From NCBI GenBank assembly GCA_002967695.1, contig PUHN01000023.1, positions 1 to 50,263 on the forward strand: a DNA stretch of 50,263 nucleotides, given 5' to 3'. The notes beneath the pieces are model-generated. The model saw nothing but the letters and a program-made list of their open reading frames with translations. It did no database searches and had not been told where the DNA came from. The stretch is from Rhodobacteraceae bacterium WD3A24. GTDB taxonomy: Bacteria > Pseudomonadota > Alphaproteobacteria > Rhodobacterales > Rhodobacteraceae. This document shows positions 17,807 to 25,141 of the stretch, in pieces (the first letter of the stretch is position 1; each line of letters begins with the position of its first letter). The position numbers and the translations under genes are program-made.

Positions 17807-17879
17807 CGCATCTGCCTTCACGATTCGGATGGCCCGCGTGGCCACGACGCCACGCGGGTCCGTTTTCAGTGGGTTCGAC

Positions 17880-18836
17880 TCAGTTGGAGTCCCCGACAAC
17901 GCTCGCAGCTTCGCTCCAGGTTGCCACGCGATCGGGCAATTCGGCGGCAAACTCTTCCATGCCGATATACTGGGGCAGGAAACCGCGGTCGGTAAGCGAG
18001 GAAAAAAGTTCCTCGTCGCTCATCGCGACACCGATCGCATCCGAAAGTGTTTCCAGGACCGGTTGGGGCGTGTTTGCCGGCGCCATCAGGAACTGGCTGG
18101 GCGCCGCTTCGAAACCCTCGACCGCCTCGGCGATGGCGGGAATGTCGGGGAAACTCGGCACCCGCTCGCCTACGGTGACGCCGACGATGTTGAGATTGTC
18201 GCCTTCGGCTTGCGAGGTCGCGGCGTTAAGGCTGACGAAGCCGAATGGAACCTCACCCGACACCACCGAGGTGATTGAGGGCGAGCCGCCCTGGAAGGGC
18301 ACGTCCACCATGTCGAGACCGGCCTGGTTTTCCAGGATCTCGCCGGCGAGATGGTGAACAGTGCCGACCCCTGAGGTCGCGTAGAAATACTCCCCGGGAC
18401 TGCCCGAGACGAGATCGACGAAACTCTCAACTGAATCGACGGGGATGTCGGGGTTGGCAACGAGCGCCAGCGGCGCCGCCGCGAGATGCGCGACGGGCTC
18501 GAAGCTTTCGAGCGGGTCGTAGCCCACGTCATCGAAAATCACAGGCCCGATCAACGTCGTCGTCTCACCCAAATAAAGGGTGTAGCCGTCGGGCTCGGTT
18601 CCCGCGACATGGGCGGCGGCGATTGTGCCACCCGCGCCGGGGCGGTTCTCGACGGCAATTTCCTGGCCCAGCTCTTCTGAAAGACGCTCACCCAGGAGGC
18701 GCGCCAATGTGTCCATCCCGCCGCCAGGCGAGAAGCCGACAACGATCGTGACGGGCCGTTCGGGGTATCCCTCCTGTGCCTGGACGGCGCCAGTGATCAG
18801 CGGAAGCGCCGTGAGCGCAACTAGAATCCGTTTCAT
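17880..18836 (-). CDS. Tripartite tricarboxylate transporter receptor (TctC/Bug family)
   Basis: Periplasmic carboxylate-binding protein of 318 residues. Sec signal peptide about 1-20 (LPLITGAVQAQ). Bug-family hallmarks are YPERPVTIVVGFSPGGGMDT, ENRPGAGGTIAA and GYTLYLG. It is the first gene of the minus-strand TTT operon. The gene starts 107 bases from the divergent enolase-superfamily gene, and both share a compact promoter region. It feeds TctAB. Confidence 0.92.
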   Translation of the reverse strand: MKRILVALTALPLITGAVQAQEGYPERPVTIVVGFSPGGGMDTLARLLGERLSEELGQEIAVENRPGAGGTIAAAHVAGTEPDGYTLYLGETTTLIGPVIFDDVGYDPLESFEPVAHLAAAPLALVANPDIPVDSVESFVDLVSGSPGEYFYATSGVGTVHHLAGEILENQAGLDMVDVPFQGGSPSITSVVSGEVPFGFVSLNAATSQAEGDNLNIVGVTVGERVPSFPDIPAIAEAVEGFEAAPSQFLMAPANTPQPVLETLSDAIGVAMSDEELFSSLTDRGFLPQYIGMEEFAAELPDRVATWSEAASVVGDSN

Positions 18837-18871
18837 GTTCGGTCCTCCCTTGTTTCACATGTTTAGTTTGC

Positions 18872-18900
18872 TTACCAACTTTCTTTATGTCAACTATAGT
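18872..18900 (+). promoter_or_regulatory. Divergent overlapping promoters with inverted half-sites
   Basis: Plus-strand promoter candidate TTACCA (18872-18877), 17 bases, TATAGT (18895-18900), reading into the enolase-superfamily gene. On the minus strand a perfect TTGACA (18888-18893) would drive the TTT operon, although its -10 element is unclear. Between and around them, related half-sites AGTTTG, CCAACT and TCAACT (18865-18894) could bind a dimeric regulator such as the MarR protein encoded at 21308. Confidence 0.45.
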
Positions 18901-18943
18901 GTGATGCCATGTCTCGGCACCGCACCCGAAGCAGGAGCAGCCC

Positions 18944-20104
18944 ATGGACCTTTCGATCCGAGAAATCACAGCCTACCCGGCCTTTGTCCCGACTAGTCTC
19001 GCCATCGGCCCGGTTACGGCGGAGGCCGCTCTCTCGTGCATCGTGGTCGAGGTAACGACCGAGGAAGGAATTACTGGCTACGGCTTCAGTGCGATCACCG
19101 ACGAAGAGGTGGTGGCAACGATCATCGAGGATCTTGCGGCGCCGGCGCTGGAATCGGTCAACGCGCTGAACCGGGAAGAGGTGGCCGAACGACTCTATTG
19201 GCTGCTCACGCCGCGCGGCCAGACGGGCCACGCCACGCACGCGATTTCGGCGATTGACCTCGCACTCTGGGACATTCTGGGCAAGGTGACCGGTCAGCCC
19301 TGCTGGCGTCTCCTGGGCGGGGCGCGCAGCGAGGTTCCCCTTTACGTGACCTTCGGCTTCGGCTCTTTTGACCGCGACCAACTCGCCGACGCAGCGCGCC
19401 ATCTTTCTGGCGAGGGTATCGGGCGCCTCAAGATGGTCGTTGGGCATCATGCGCTGCGCCGTCGCCTCGATGGAGCCAGCATGGGGGACATCCTGGCCGA
19501 GGATCTCGCGCGCGTCCGTACCGTGCGCGAGGCAGCAGGGAAGGATGCACAGATCTATATCGACGCGAATTGCAGCCTCGACCCCGCCTCAGCACTTTGG
19601 CTGGCAGAGCGCACCCGCGAGCTCGACGTCGCGTTCTTCGAGGAACCCGTGCGCGACAACGACATTCCCCACATGCGCGAACTCCGCCGGGCGACAGGTA
19701 TGCGCGTCGCCGCTGGCCAGAACGAGGGAAAGCTCGGCCGGTTCGCCGAACTGGTGACCTCGGGCGCTGTCGATGTGATCCAGCCTAATGCGGTGATCTG
19801 CGGCGGCTTTACCGCCGGCGCCAAAGCCGCCGCGATCGCCGAGGCGCACAATGTCGAGTTTGCCAATGGCGGGGCGTTCCCCTTCCACAACATGCACCTG
19901 CACGCCGGGCTCGCTCATGGCGGGCTGGTCGAGTGGCATCTGATCTCGGTCGAGATGTGCAAGGCGCTATTCCGTTCGCTCCCCGAGCGCGATGGTGACA
20001 CCCTCGCCTTGCCCGAGACGCCGGGGCTCGGCTTCGAGGCCGACCGCGACGCGTTGCGCGATTTCGCGGCGCGCCCGACATCGCACGGCCGCGGCAAAGG
20101 ATGA
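18944..20104 (+). CDS. Enolase-superfamily enzyme (mandelate racemase/muconate lactonizing type)
   Basis: Predicted Mg-dependent enzyme of 386 residues that abstracts the proton alpha to a carboxylate. The N-terminal capping domain spans about 1-125. Barrel residues visible are K163 in LKMVVG (where many relatives have K-x-K, here the second position is V165), D207 in IYIDANC, E233/E234 in FFEEP, Q259 in AAGQNEG (usually glutamate), D277 in VDVIQPN and histidines in FHNMHLHAG near the C-terminus. The altered acid/base and metal positions mean that the reaction (racemase, dehydratase or other) cannot be called. AGGAG precedes the ATG. It is the first of three genes divergent from the TTT/AMDase operon. 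Confidence 0.8.
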   Translation: MDLSIREITAYPAFVPTSLAIGPVTAEAALSCIVVEVTTEEGITGYGFSAITDEEVVATIIEDLAAPALESVNALNREEVAERLYWLLTPRGQTGHATHAISAIDLALWDILGKVTGQPCWRLLGGARSEVPLYVTFGFGSFDRDQLADAARHLSGEGIGRLKMVVGHHALRRRLDGASMGDILAEDLARVRTVREAAGKDAQIYIDANCSLDPASALWLAERTRELDVAFFEEPVRDNDIPHMRELRRATGMRVAAGQNEGKLGRFAELVTSGAVDVIQPNAVICGGFTAGAKAAAIAEAHNVEFANGGAFPFHNMHLHAGLAHGGLVEWHLISVEMCKALFRSLPERDGDTLALPETPGLGFEADRDALRDFAARPTSHGRGKG

Positions 20105-20113
20105 GGAGGCCGC

Positions 20114-21265
20114 GTGACGCTGATTTCCGTGGATGATCTGCGCGCCTGTGCGCGCGCGCGCATACCCCGCTTCGCCTTCGACTATTTCGACGGCGGCGCG
20201 GGTGCCGAGGACGGTCTTGCGCGCAACCGCGACGCCCTGCGCGCAGCGCTGTTTGCACCACGCGTCCTCGTCAACACCGACGGCGAACTGGACACTACGC
20301 GCAGCTTCCTCGGGCGGGAATGGGCATTGCCATTCGGTGTGGCGCCGATGGGGCTCGCCGCGATGGCTTGGCCTCGCGCCGATGTCGCGCTCGCCCGCGC
20401 GGCCCAGTCCGCGGGCGCGCCCTATGTCGCCTCGACGCCGGCCTCGGCATCCCTCGAGGCGCTGAGTGACACCGCCCCCAACAGCGCCTGGTTCCAGCTC
20501 TATGTCGGCAAGGAAGCGCGGATCACCGACGACCTGATAGTGCGGGCACGGGACGCAGGCTATGATACACTCGTGGTGACCGCCGACGTGCCGCGGCCGG
20601 GAAAGCGGCGGCGCGATCTGCACAATGGATTCGCACTGCCACTGCGGTTGGGGCCGCGAATGCTGGCCGATCTCGCGGCGCACCCGGCCTGGGCGCTGGC
20701 GACGCTGCGCGCCGGAGCGCCCCGCTTCGCCAATCTCGAACGCTATGCCGCGCCAGGCGCGGGCACGCGGTCGCTTGCCGAACTCATGGCCGCGCAAAGC
20801 TCCGGCCGACTCGACTGGACACTGCTGGAGCGCATCCGGGCCGACTGGCGGGGCAAGCTCGTTCTCAAGGGAGTGCTGCACCCGGACGACGCGGTGCGCG
20901 CGGCCTCATTGGGCATCGACGCCGTTCAGGTATCGAACCACGGAGGGCGCCAGCTTGACGCTGCGCCAGCGTCGCTCGAGGCACTGCGAGCGGTGCGTGC
21001 CGCGGTCGGACAGGGGTATCCGCTGGCCGTGGATGGTGGCATGCGCAGCGGCGAAGACATCCTCAAGGCGCTTGACGCCGGCGCCGACTTCGTCTTTCTC
21101 GGCCGTCCGTTCCTCTACGCCGTCGCGGCTGAGGGCCCCACTGGAGCTGACGCTGTTTTCGCCATGCTGCGCGACGAACTGGCGCAGGCGATGGCCCAGA
21201 CCGGCCGGCGACGTCTGCAAGCTGTCGGAACCGCCTCGCTTCCTCGACCTGACGAAACTGTCTAG
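20114..21265 (+). CDS. FMN-dependent alpha-hydroxy acid oxidase/dehydrogenase
   Basis: Oxidises a 2-hydroxy acid to the 2-oxo acid using FMN, related to mandelate dehydrogenase, glycolate oxidase and LldD. 383 residues, GTG start at 20114 with GAGGAGG eight bases upstream. Family motifs are FDYFDGGAGAE, WFQLYVGK, VTADVPRPGKRRRDLHNGF, the KGVLHPDDA flavin lysine region, catalytic His in VSNHGGRQLD and DGGMRSGEDILKALDAGADF. It lies nine bases after the enolase-superfamily gene. Together with the decarboxylase this could form a route from a malonate or hydroxy acid to a 2-oxo acid, which is inference. Confidence 0.88.
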   Translation: MTLISVDDLRACARARIPRFAFDYFDGGAGAEDGLARNRDALRAALFAPRVLVNTDGELDTTRSFLGREWALPFGVAPMGLAAMAWPRADVALARAAQSAGAPYVASTPASASLEALSDTAPNSAWFQLYVGKEARITDDLIVRARDAGYDTLVVTADVPRPGKRRRDLHNGFALPLRLGPRMLADLAAHPAWALATLRAGAPRFANLERYAAPGAGTRSLAELMAAQSSGRLDWTLLERIRADWRGKLVLKGVLHPDDAVRAASLGIDAVQVSNHGGRQLDAAPASLEALRAVRAAVGQGYPLAVDGGMRSGEDILKALDAGADFVFLGRPFLYAVAAEGPTGADAVFAMLRDELAQAMAQTGRRRLQAVGTASLPRPDETV

Positions 21266-21307
21266 ACCTGCCCGGATAATTGAATTTCCCGCCAAATAGG
21301 CGTTGCC

Positions 21308-21799
21308 ATGACCGAAGAAACAGCCATCACCGCGCCCGATTGCCGCCCAATCCGCATGGGCGTCCTCGACGACTTCGTAGGGATGCTGCTGCGCGTCGCG
21401 TATGAAGAGTCTTTCGACGACTTTTCAAGGCTTCTGGGCAGTGACACTCTGAAGCCCGGCTACTTCACGATCCTGACGCTCATCGCGAAGAATCCCGGTA
21501 TCACCCAGGTCGAGATCGGAAAGGCAGCCGGACGCGACAAGTCCAGCGTAACTAAGGCGCTGCGCAATATGGAGGACCAGGGGCTCATCACCCGCGTCAG
21601 GGGAGAGGACGACCGCCGCAGCTACGGAAGCTACCTCACAGAAAGTGGCGCCGAACTTCAACAGCGCATGGAAGACAAAGCGAAGACGCATATCGCCCGG
21701 CTTGATGCGGTGATTGGCAGTGACCGCAAGGCGATATTGCTGGAAATACTGCGCGACATCATTCACGGGCTACCCCGCTATAACGCGCAGGACCGCTGA
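21308..21799 (+). CDS. MarR-family transcriptional regulator
   Basis: DNA-binding regulator of 163 residues. The winged helix-turn-helix covers about 45-120 (LKPGYFTILTLIAKNPGITQ, GRDKSSVTKALRNMEDQGLI, wing VRGEDDRRSYGSYLTESG). Flanking helices would form the dimer interface. It lies 42 bases after the oxidase gene and is the best candidate to control the divergent promoters at 18837-18943, probably responding to the pathway acid. Confidence 0.88.
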   Translation: MTEETAITAPDCRPIRMGVLDDFVGMLLRVAYEESFDDFSRLLGSDTLKPGYFTILTLIAKNPGITQVEIGKAAGRDKSSVTKALRNMEDQGLITRVRGEDDRRSYGSYLTESGAELQQRMEDKAKTHIARLDAVIGSDRKAILLEILRDIIHGLPRYNAQDR

Positions 21800-22359
21800 C
21801 CTCCGGCGGCAGAGGCAGAAGCGCTCCGGTTCGTTTGAACAGGAGGCGTCCGCGCCCCGGCATCTTGATGTCGGCCGGCCTACCCGGCCAGCGGATGGAT
21901 TGGTGTGCGAGGGTCGCGCAGCACGATAAGGCCCGACCCCAGTGACAGGCACTCGTGAACCAGATGCTTCTGATACTTGTGGCACGGCTCCGGGGCGTGG
22001 CCGGCGTCAGAGATGCGCTAAACCCGCTGAGCGACGGTGGCGTTCAGGTGCCCAAGCTAATCAAGCTAGACGCAATGGGATTGTGCTACGGTCTTGAGGC
22101 GGTATGGAAGACAACCCAGACCGGCTTCTAACATACCCCAGTTTCCATGTGGCAATTTCGACTGTCCGCCTTGTCTAGGAAGGTAACAGTGTCCGATTGC
22201 GCGACGCATCGCGCGCACCAACACCAACATCTGGGGATCGTGGCTCTCGGGATTGCCCAGATTGCTGGTCCCGCCTCCCTGAAAAGCCCGGGGCATCATG
22301 TTCTTCGGGCTGCGCAACTGGGTCCTTGAGCAGAAACCGTGGAATTTGGTGTTAGTCAA
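21800..22359. other. Gene-free region with a possible coding relic
   Basis: These 560 bases separate the two catabolic units. On the minus strand 21880-22017 encodes a 45-codon stretch between stops with natural-looking composition (APEPCHKYQKHLVHECLSLG then SGLIVLRDP). It may be the end of a broken gene, but I do not recognise it and it has no start. The remaining open frames look random. No repeats or terminators are obvious. Confidence 0.35.
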
Positions 22360-23085
22360 TCATATGGGCACGGACCCGACGCTCGCGCCGCCGCAGACAT
22401 ATAGCGTCTGGCCGGTCACGAAGCCGTTCTCGGGGTCCGCGAAATACAGGAAGGCCCGGCTGACATCCCCGACAGTGCCGAGGCGCCGAACCGGGATGCG
22501 GGCGGCGAGGTCGCTTTCCTGCTCGCTGCCCTTCGGCACGATGCCCCAGAAATTGTCGGTCTGGATCGGCCCCGGCGCGACCACGTTGACGGTGATGCCG
22601 TGCGGCGCGAGTTCCAGCGCCCAGGTTCGCGCCATGCCGATGATGCCTGCCTTGGTCGCGCCATAGGCGGTGCGTGTCGGCGCACCCAGCGCCGCGCGCG
22701 AGCCGTTGAACATCACCCGCCCGAAGCCGCGCGCCTTCATCGCCGGCAGGAACGCCTGCAGAAGGGTCAGTGCCGCACCCAGATGAAGCTGGGCGAGGCC
22801 GGTGATATCCTCGGGGCGCGCCTCCTCGACAAGGTTGGGCCAGATCACGCCGGCGTTGTGCACCAGATGCGTCACCTCGTGGCGCGCGGCGATGTCGGCG
22901 GCGGCGGTCGCCACCGCGCCGGCGTCGAGCAGGTCGCAGGCGACATGCTCCAGCTTCGGGTCGGTGAAATCGGGCGCGTGCCGCGCGACCGAGATGACCG
23001 TATAGCCCCGCTCCAGCATCCGCCGGGCCAGATCGGCGCCGATGCCCTTGTTGCCGCCCGTGATGACCGCGGTGTAGTCGCTCAT
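22360..23085 (-). CDS. Short-chain dehydrogenase/reductase
   Basis: NAD(P)-dependent oxidoreductase of 241 residues, classical SDR. Cofactor motif TGGNKGIG (residues 9-16), NAG in VHNAGV, catalytic Ser in MFNGSRAAL and YxxxK as YGATKAG, then NVVAPGPIQTDNF. All catalytic residues are present. The ATG at 23085 overlaps the cyclase-gene stop (ATGA); upstream in-frame codons are not conserved. It is the last gene of the eight-gene Rieske operon and probably oxidises a hydroxyl or dihydrodiol intermediate. Confidence 0.88.
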   Translation of the reverse strand: MSDYTAVITGGNKGIGADLARRMLERGYTVISVARHAPDFTDPKLEHVACDLLDAGAVATAAADIAARHEVTHLVHNAGVIWPNLVEEARPEDITGLAQLHLGAALTLLQAFLPAMKARGFGRVMFNGSRAALGAPTRTAYGATKAGIIGMARTWALELAPHGITVNVVAPGPIQTDNFWGIVPKGSEQESDLAARIPVRRLGTVGDVSRAFLYFADPENGFVTGQTLYVCGGASVGSVPI

Positions 23086-23888
23086 GCCGTTGCCTCGCCG
23101 TTGTCCGTGCTCCGTGGCACCAGCGCCAGAACGCGCAGCGGGCTGCCGGTGCCGTGCCTGATCTTCAGCGGTGCGGCCATCAGCACCGCGCCGGTGGGCG
23201 GCAGTCTGTCGAGGTTGCGCAGGCACTGCAGGCCGTAGCGCCCCGCCCCGTGCAGCGTGTGATGCGCCGGGAAGGGCGGCGTGTAGTGCATGCCCTGGCC
23301 GGCGTCGGTGCCGACCGTCTCGGTGCCGAAGCCGCGGATGCCGCGCTCCTCGACCAGCAGCCGGATCGCCTCGGGCGTGGGGCCGGGGGAATGGGCGCCG
23401 TCCTCGCGCATGTTGAGGTAGGCCGCGCCGCTGCGCTTCGACCAGTCGGTGCGCATCAGCACCCAGCTGTCGGGCGGGATGGTCCCGTGCGCGGCCTCCC
23501 AGGCCGCGATCGCCTCGGGCGTGAGTTCATGGTCGTCGTCGCGCGCCGCCCCTTCCGAGCAGTCGATCACGCAGGCCCGGCCAAGGAACCGGCCCGGCGC
23601 GATCTCGTCGACATGGCCCTGGGGCTGATCGCGCCCGGTGATCCAGTGGGCCGGGGCGTCGAAATGGGTACCGGTGTGCTCCGATATGGTGATGTTGTGC
23701 CACTTCCAGGAGGGGCCGCGGTGGTCATAGGCCGAGACCTCCTCCATCCGGAAACGCGCGCACTGGCCGAATTCGGGCGGCAGGACGATCACCGGGAAAT
23801 CCGGGTCGAGCGTGTGGGTCAGATCGACCGTCTCGACGCTGCCGTCGTTCAGCGCGGCGGCCAGCGCCTCAAGCAGTTGCGCGCTCAT
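23082..23888 (-). CDS. Cyclase-family metal-dependent hydrolase
   Basis: Member of the kynurenine formamidase / isatin hydrolase (cyclase) family, 268 residues. The metal-binding signature HTGTHFDAPAHW is intact (H71, H75, D77, H81). Other family elements are VDLTHTLDPDFPV at the N-terminus and SWVLMRTDW in the middle. Such enzymes hydrolyse amides, lactams or lactones, or act on cyclic ketones. The start at 23888 shares one base with the upstream stop (TGATG). In this operon it may open a ring or hydrolyse an intermediate after oxygenation. Confidence 0.8.
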   Translation of the reverse strand: MSAQLLEALAAALNDGSVETVDLTHTLDPDFPVIVLPPEFGQCARFRMEEVSAYDHRGPSWKWHNITISEHTGTHFDAPAHWITGRDQPQGHVDEIAPGRFLGRACVIDCSEGAARDDDHELTPEAIAAWEAAHGTIPPDSWVLMRTDWSKRSGAAYLNMREDGAHSPGPTPEAIRLLVEERGIRGFGTETVGTDAGQGMHYTPPFPAHHTLHGAGRYGLQCLRNLDRLPPTGAVLMAAPLKIRHGTGSPLRVLALVPRSTDNGEATA

Positions 23889-25141
23889 CAGCCCAGCCCC
23901 TCCTGTCCGATCTCGCGTTCCAGAACCTTCGGGTCGCGGCGCCAGCGCTCGGCGATGTCGCGCGCGACGTCTCCGCAATGGACCTCCTCGAGCCCGTCGC
24001 GCAGCCCGGCGACGAGCGACCGCGCCAGCGCCGCCGGCGCCACCTTCGGCGGCGGCAGGGGCTGGTGCCAGTCGTCGTCGGTGGGGCCGACATAGAGGTT
24101 CATCACCTTCACCCCGCCCGCCCGCAGCTCGGCGCGAAGCGCCTGAGACAGCGACAGCGCAGCCGCCTGCGAGGCGCAGAAGGTCGCGTGATCGGGCGCG
24201 TTGATCAGCGCGTGCGCCGACAGGATGTTGACCCATGCCGCCGCGCTGTTGACGCCGTCGGCGCCGCGTCCGCGCATCGCCGGGCCGAAGGCCTGCGCCA
24301 GCCGCAGCAGGCCGAGGTAATTCACCTCCATTTCGCGGCCGGGAAACACGGTGTCACCGCGGTCGAACATCCCGCCCGGCCGGATGAAGCGTGCGTTGTT
24401 GATCAGGATGTCGGTCTTGCCGCCGATCTCGCCGGCCAGTTCGCGCGCCGAACTGGTGTCGGTGACGTCGAGCGGCAGGATCGAGACACCCTCCATCGCC
24501 GCCAGCGCCTCGCGCCCCGGCCATGGCCGCCAGCCCTCGGCCTCGCCCAGAAAGACGGTGCTCGCCCCGGCCTCGAGCATCGCTTTCGCCAGCGCGGGGG
24601 CGTCGGGCGCGCGCGCGTCGGTGATCAGCACGCGGCGGTGTTTCGGGTCGGCGGTCATCTCGCGCAGCTGGGGGTCGTCGGCCATGTTGGGTGTCGCCTC
24701 TTCCGGCAGGGCCATGATGACGCCGTGGCCGGCCTTGTCGAGCCGGTTGATCAGCCGCACTCGTGCGCCCGACTCGCAGTCGCCATGCAGATGGCAGATC
24801 ACCGAGGGCCCGGCGTCGAGCTGCACGGTGCCCGTCCGCCACGGCAGCCGCTCGCGGAAATACGGGTCGGGCGAGGCATGCACGCGCGTCGTCGCGATCA
24901 GCCGGCCCGCGGGCGTCACGTCGCGCCAGGTCAGCGCGGTGGACAGGCACTGCACGCAGGCGTCGCGCGGCGGATACTGCACCGCGCCGCAGCCGTCGCA
25001 GACCTGCAGCATGAACCGCCCCTCGGCCGCCGCGGCCGTCAGGCCCAGCGCGGCGCGGCTGCGCGTCAGCGGCGGCAGCGTGGGCGTGCGCGTGCGTGCC
25101 TGGGGGTTCTTCTTCGGCGGCGGGCTGATCGGGTCGGTCAT
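23888..25141 (-). CDS. DUF35 (Zn-ribbon/OB-fold) protein fused to a degenerate SDR domain
   Basis: 417 residues with two domains. Residues about 25-150 match the DUF35/ChsH2-like acyl-CoA-associated fold: a rubredoxin-like Zn ribbon with C48, C51, C62 and C65 (CDGCGAVQYPPRDACVQC) and an OB fold (GRLIATTRVH, TGTVQLDAGPSVICHLHG). Residues about 168-417 look like an SDR (LDVTD, ILINNA, NILSAHAL). However, the glycine-rich cofactor motif is lost (TDARAPDAPAL) and the YxxxK pair is replaced by F321 and Q325 (FCASQ). The SDR half is therefore probably not catalytic. The ATG at 25141 overlaps the thiolase-like gene (ATGA). DUF35 proteins commonly pair with thiolase-fold partners, as here. Confidence 0.8.
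   Translation of the reverse strand: MTDPISPPPKKNPQARTRTPTLPPLTRSRAALGLTAAAAEGRFMLQVCDGCGAVQYPPRDACVQCLSTALTWRDVTPAGRLIATTRVHASPDPYFRERLPWRTGTVQLDAGPSVICHLHGDCESGARVRLINRLDKAGHGVIMALPEEATPNMADDPQLREMTADPKHRRVLITDARAPDAPALAKAMLEAGASTVFLGEAEGWRPWPGREALAAMEGVSILPLDVTDTSSARELAGEIGGKTDILINNARFIRPGGMFDRGDTVFPGREMEVNYLGLLRLAQAFGPAMRGRGADGVNSAAAWVNILSAHALINAPDHATFCASQAAALSLSQALRAELRAGGVKVMNLYVGPTDDDWHQPLPPPKVAPAALARSLVAGLRDGLEEVHCGDVARDIAERWRRDPKVLEREIGQEGLG

Noticed and set aside
22066-22359. 97-residue minus-strand frame and a 60-residue plus-strand frame
   Set aside because: They overlap each other, have no recognisable domain and no convincing ribosome site.
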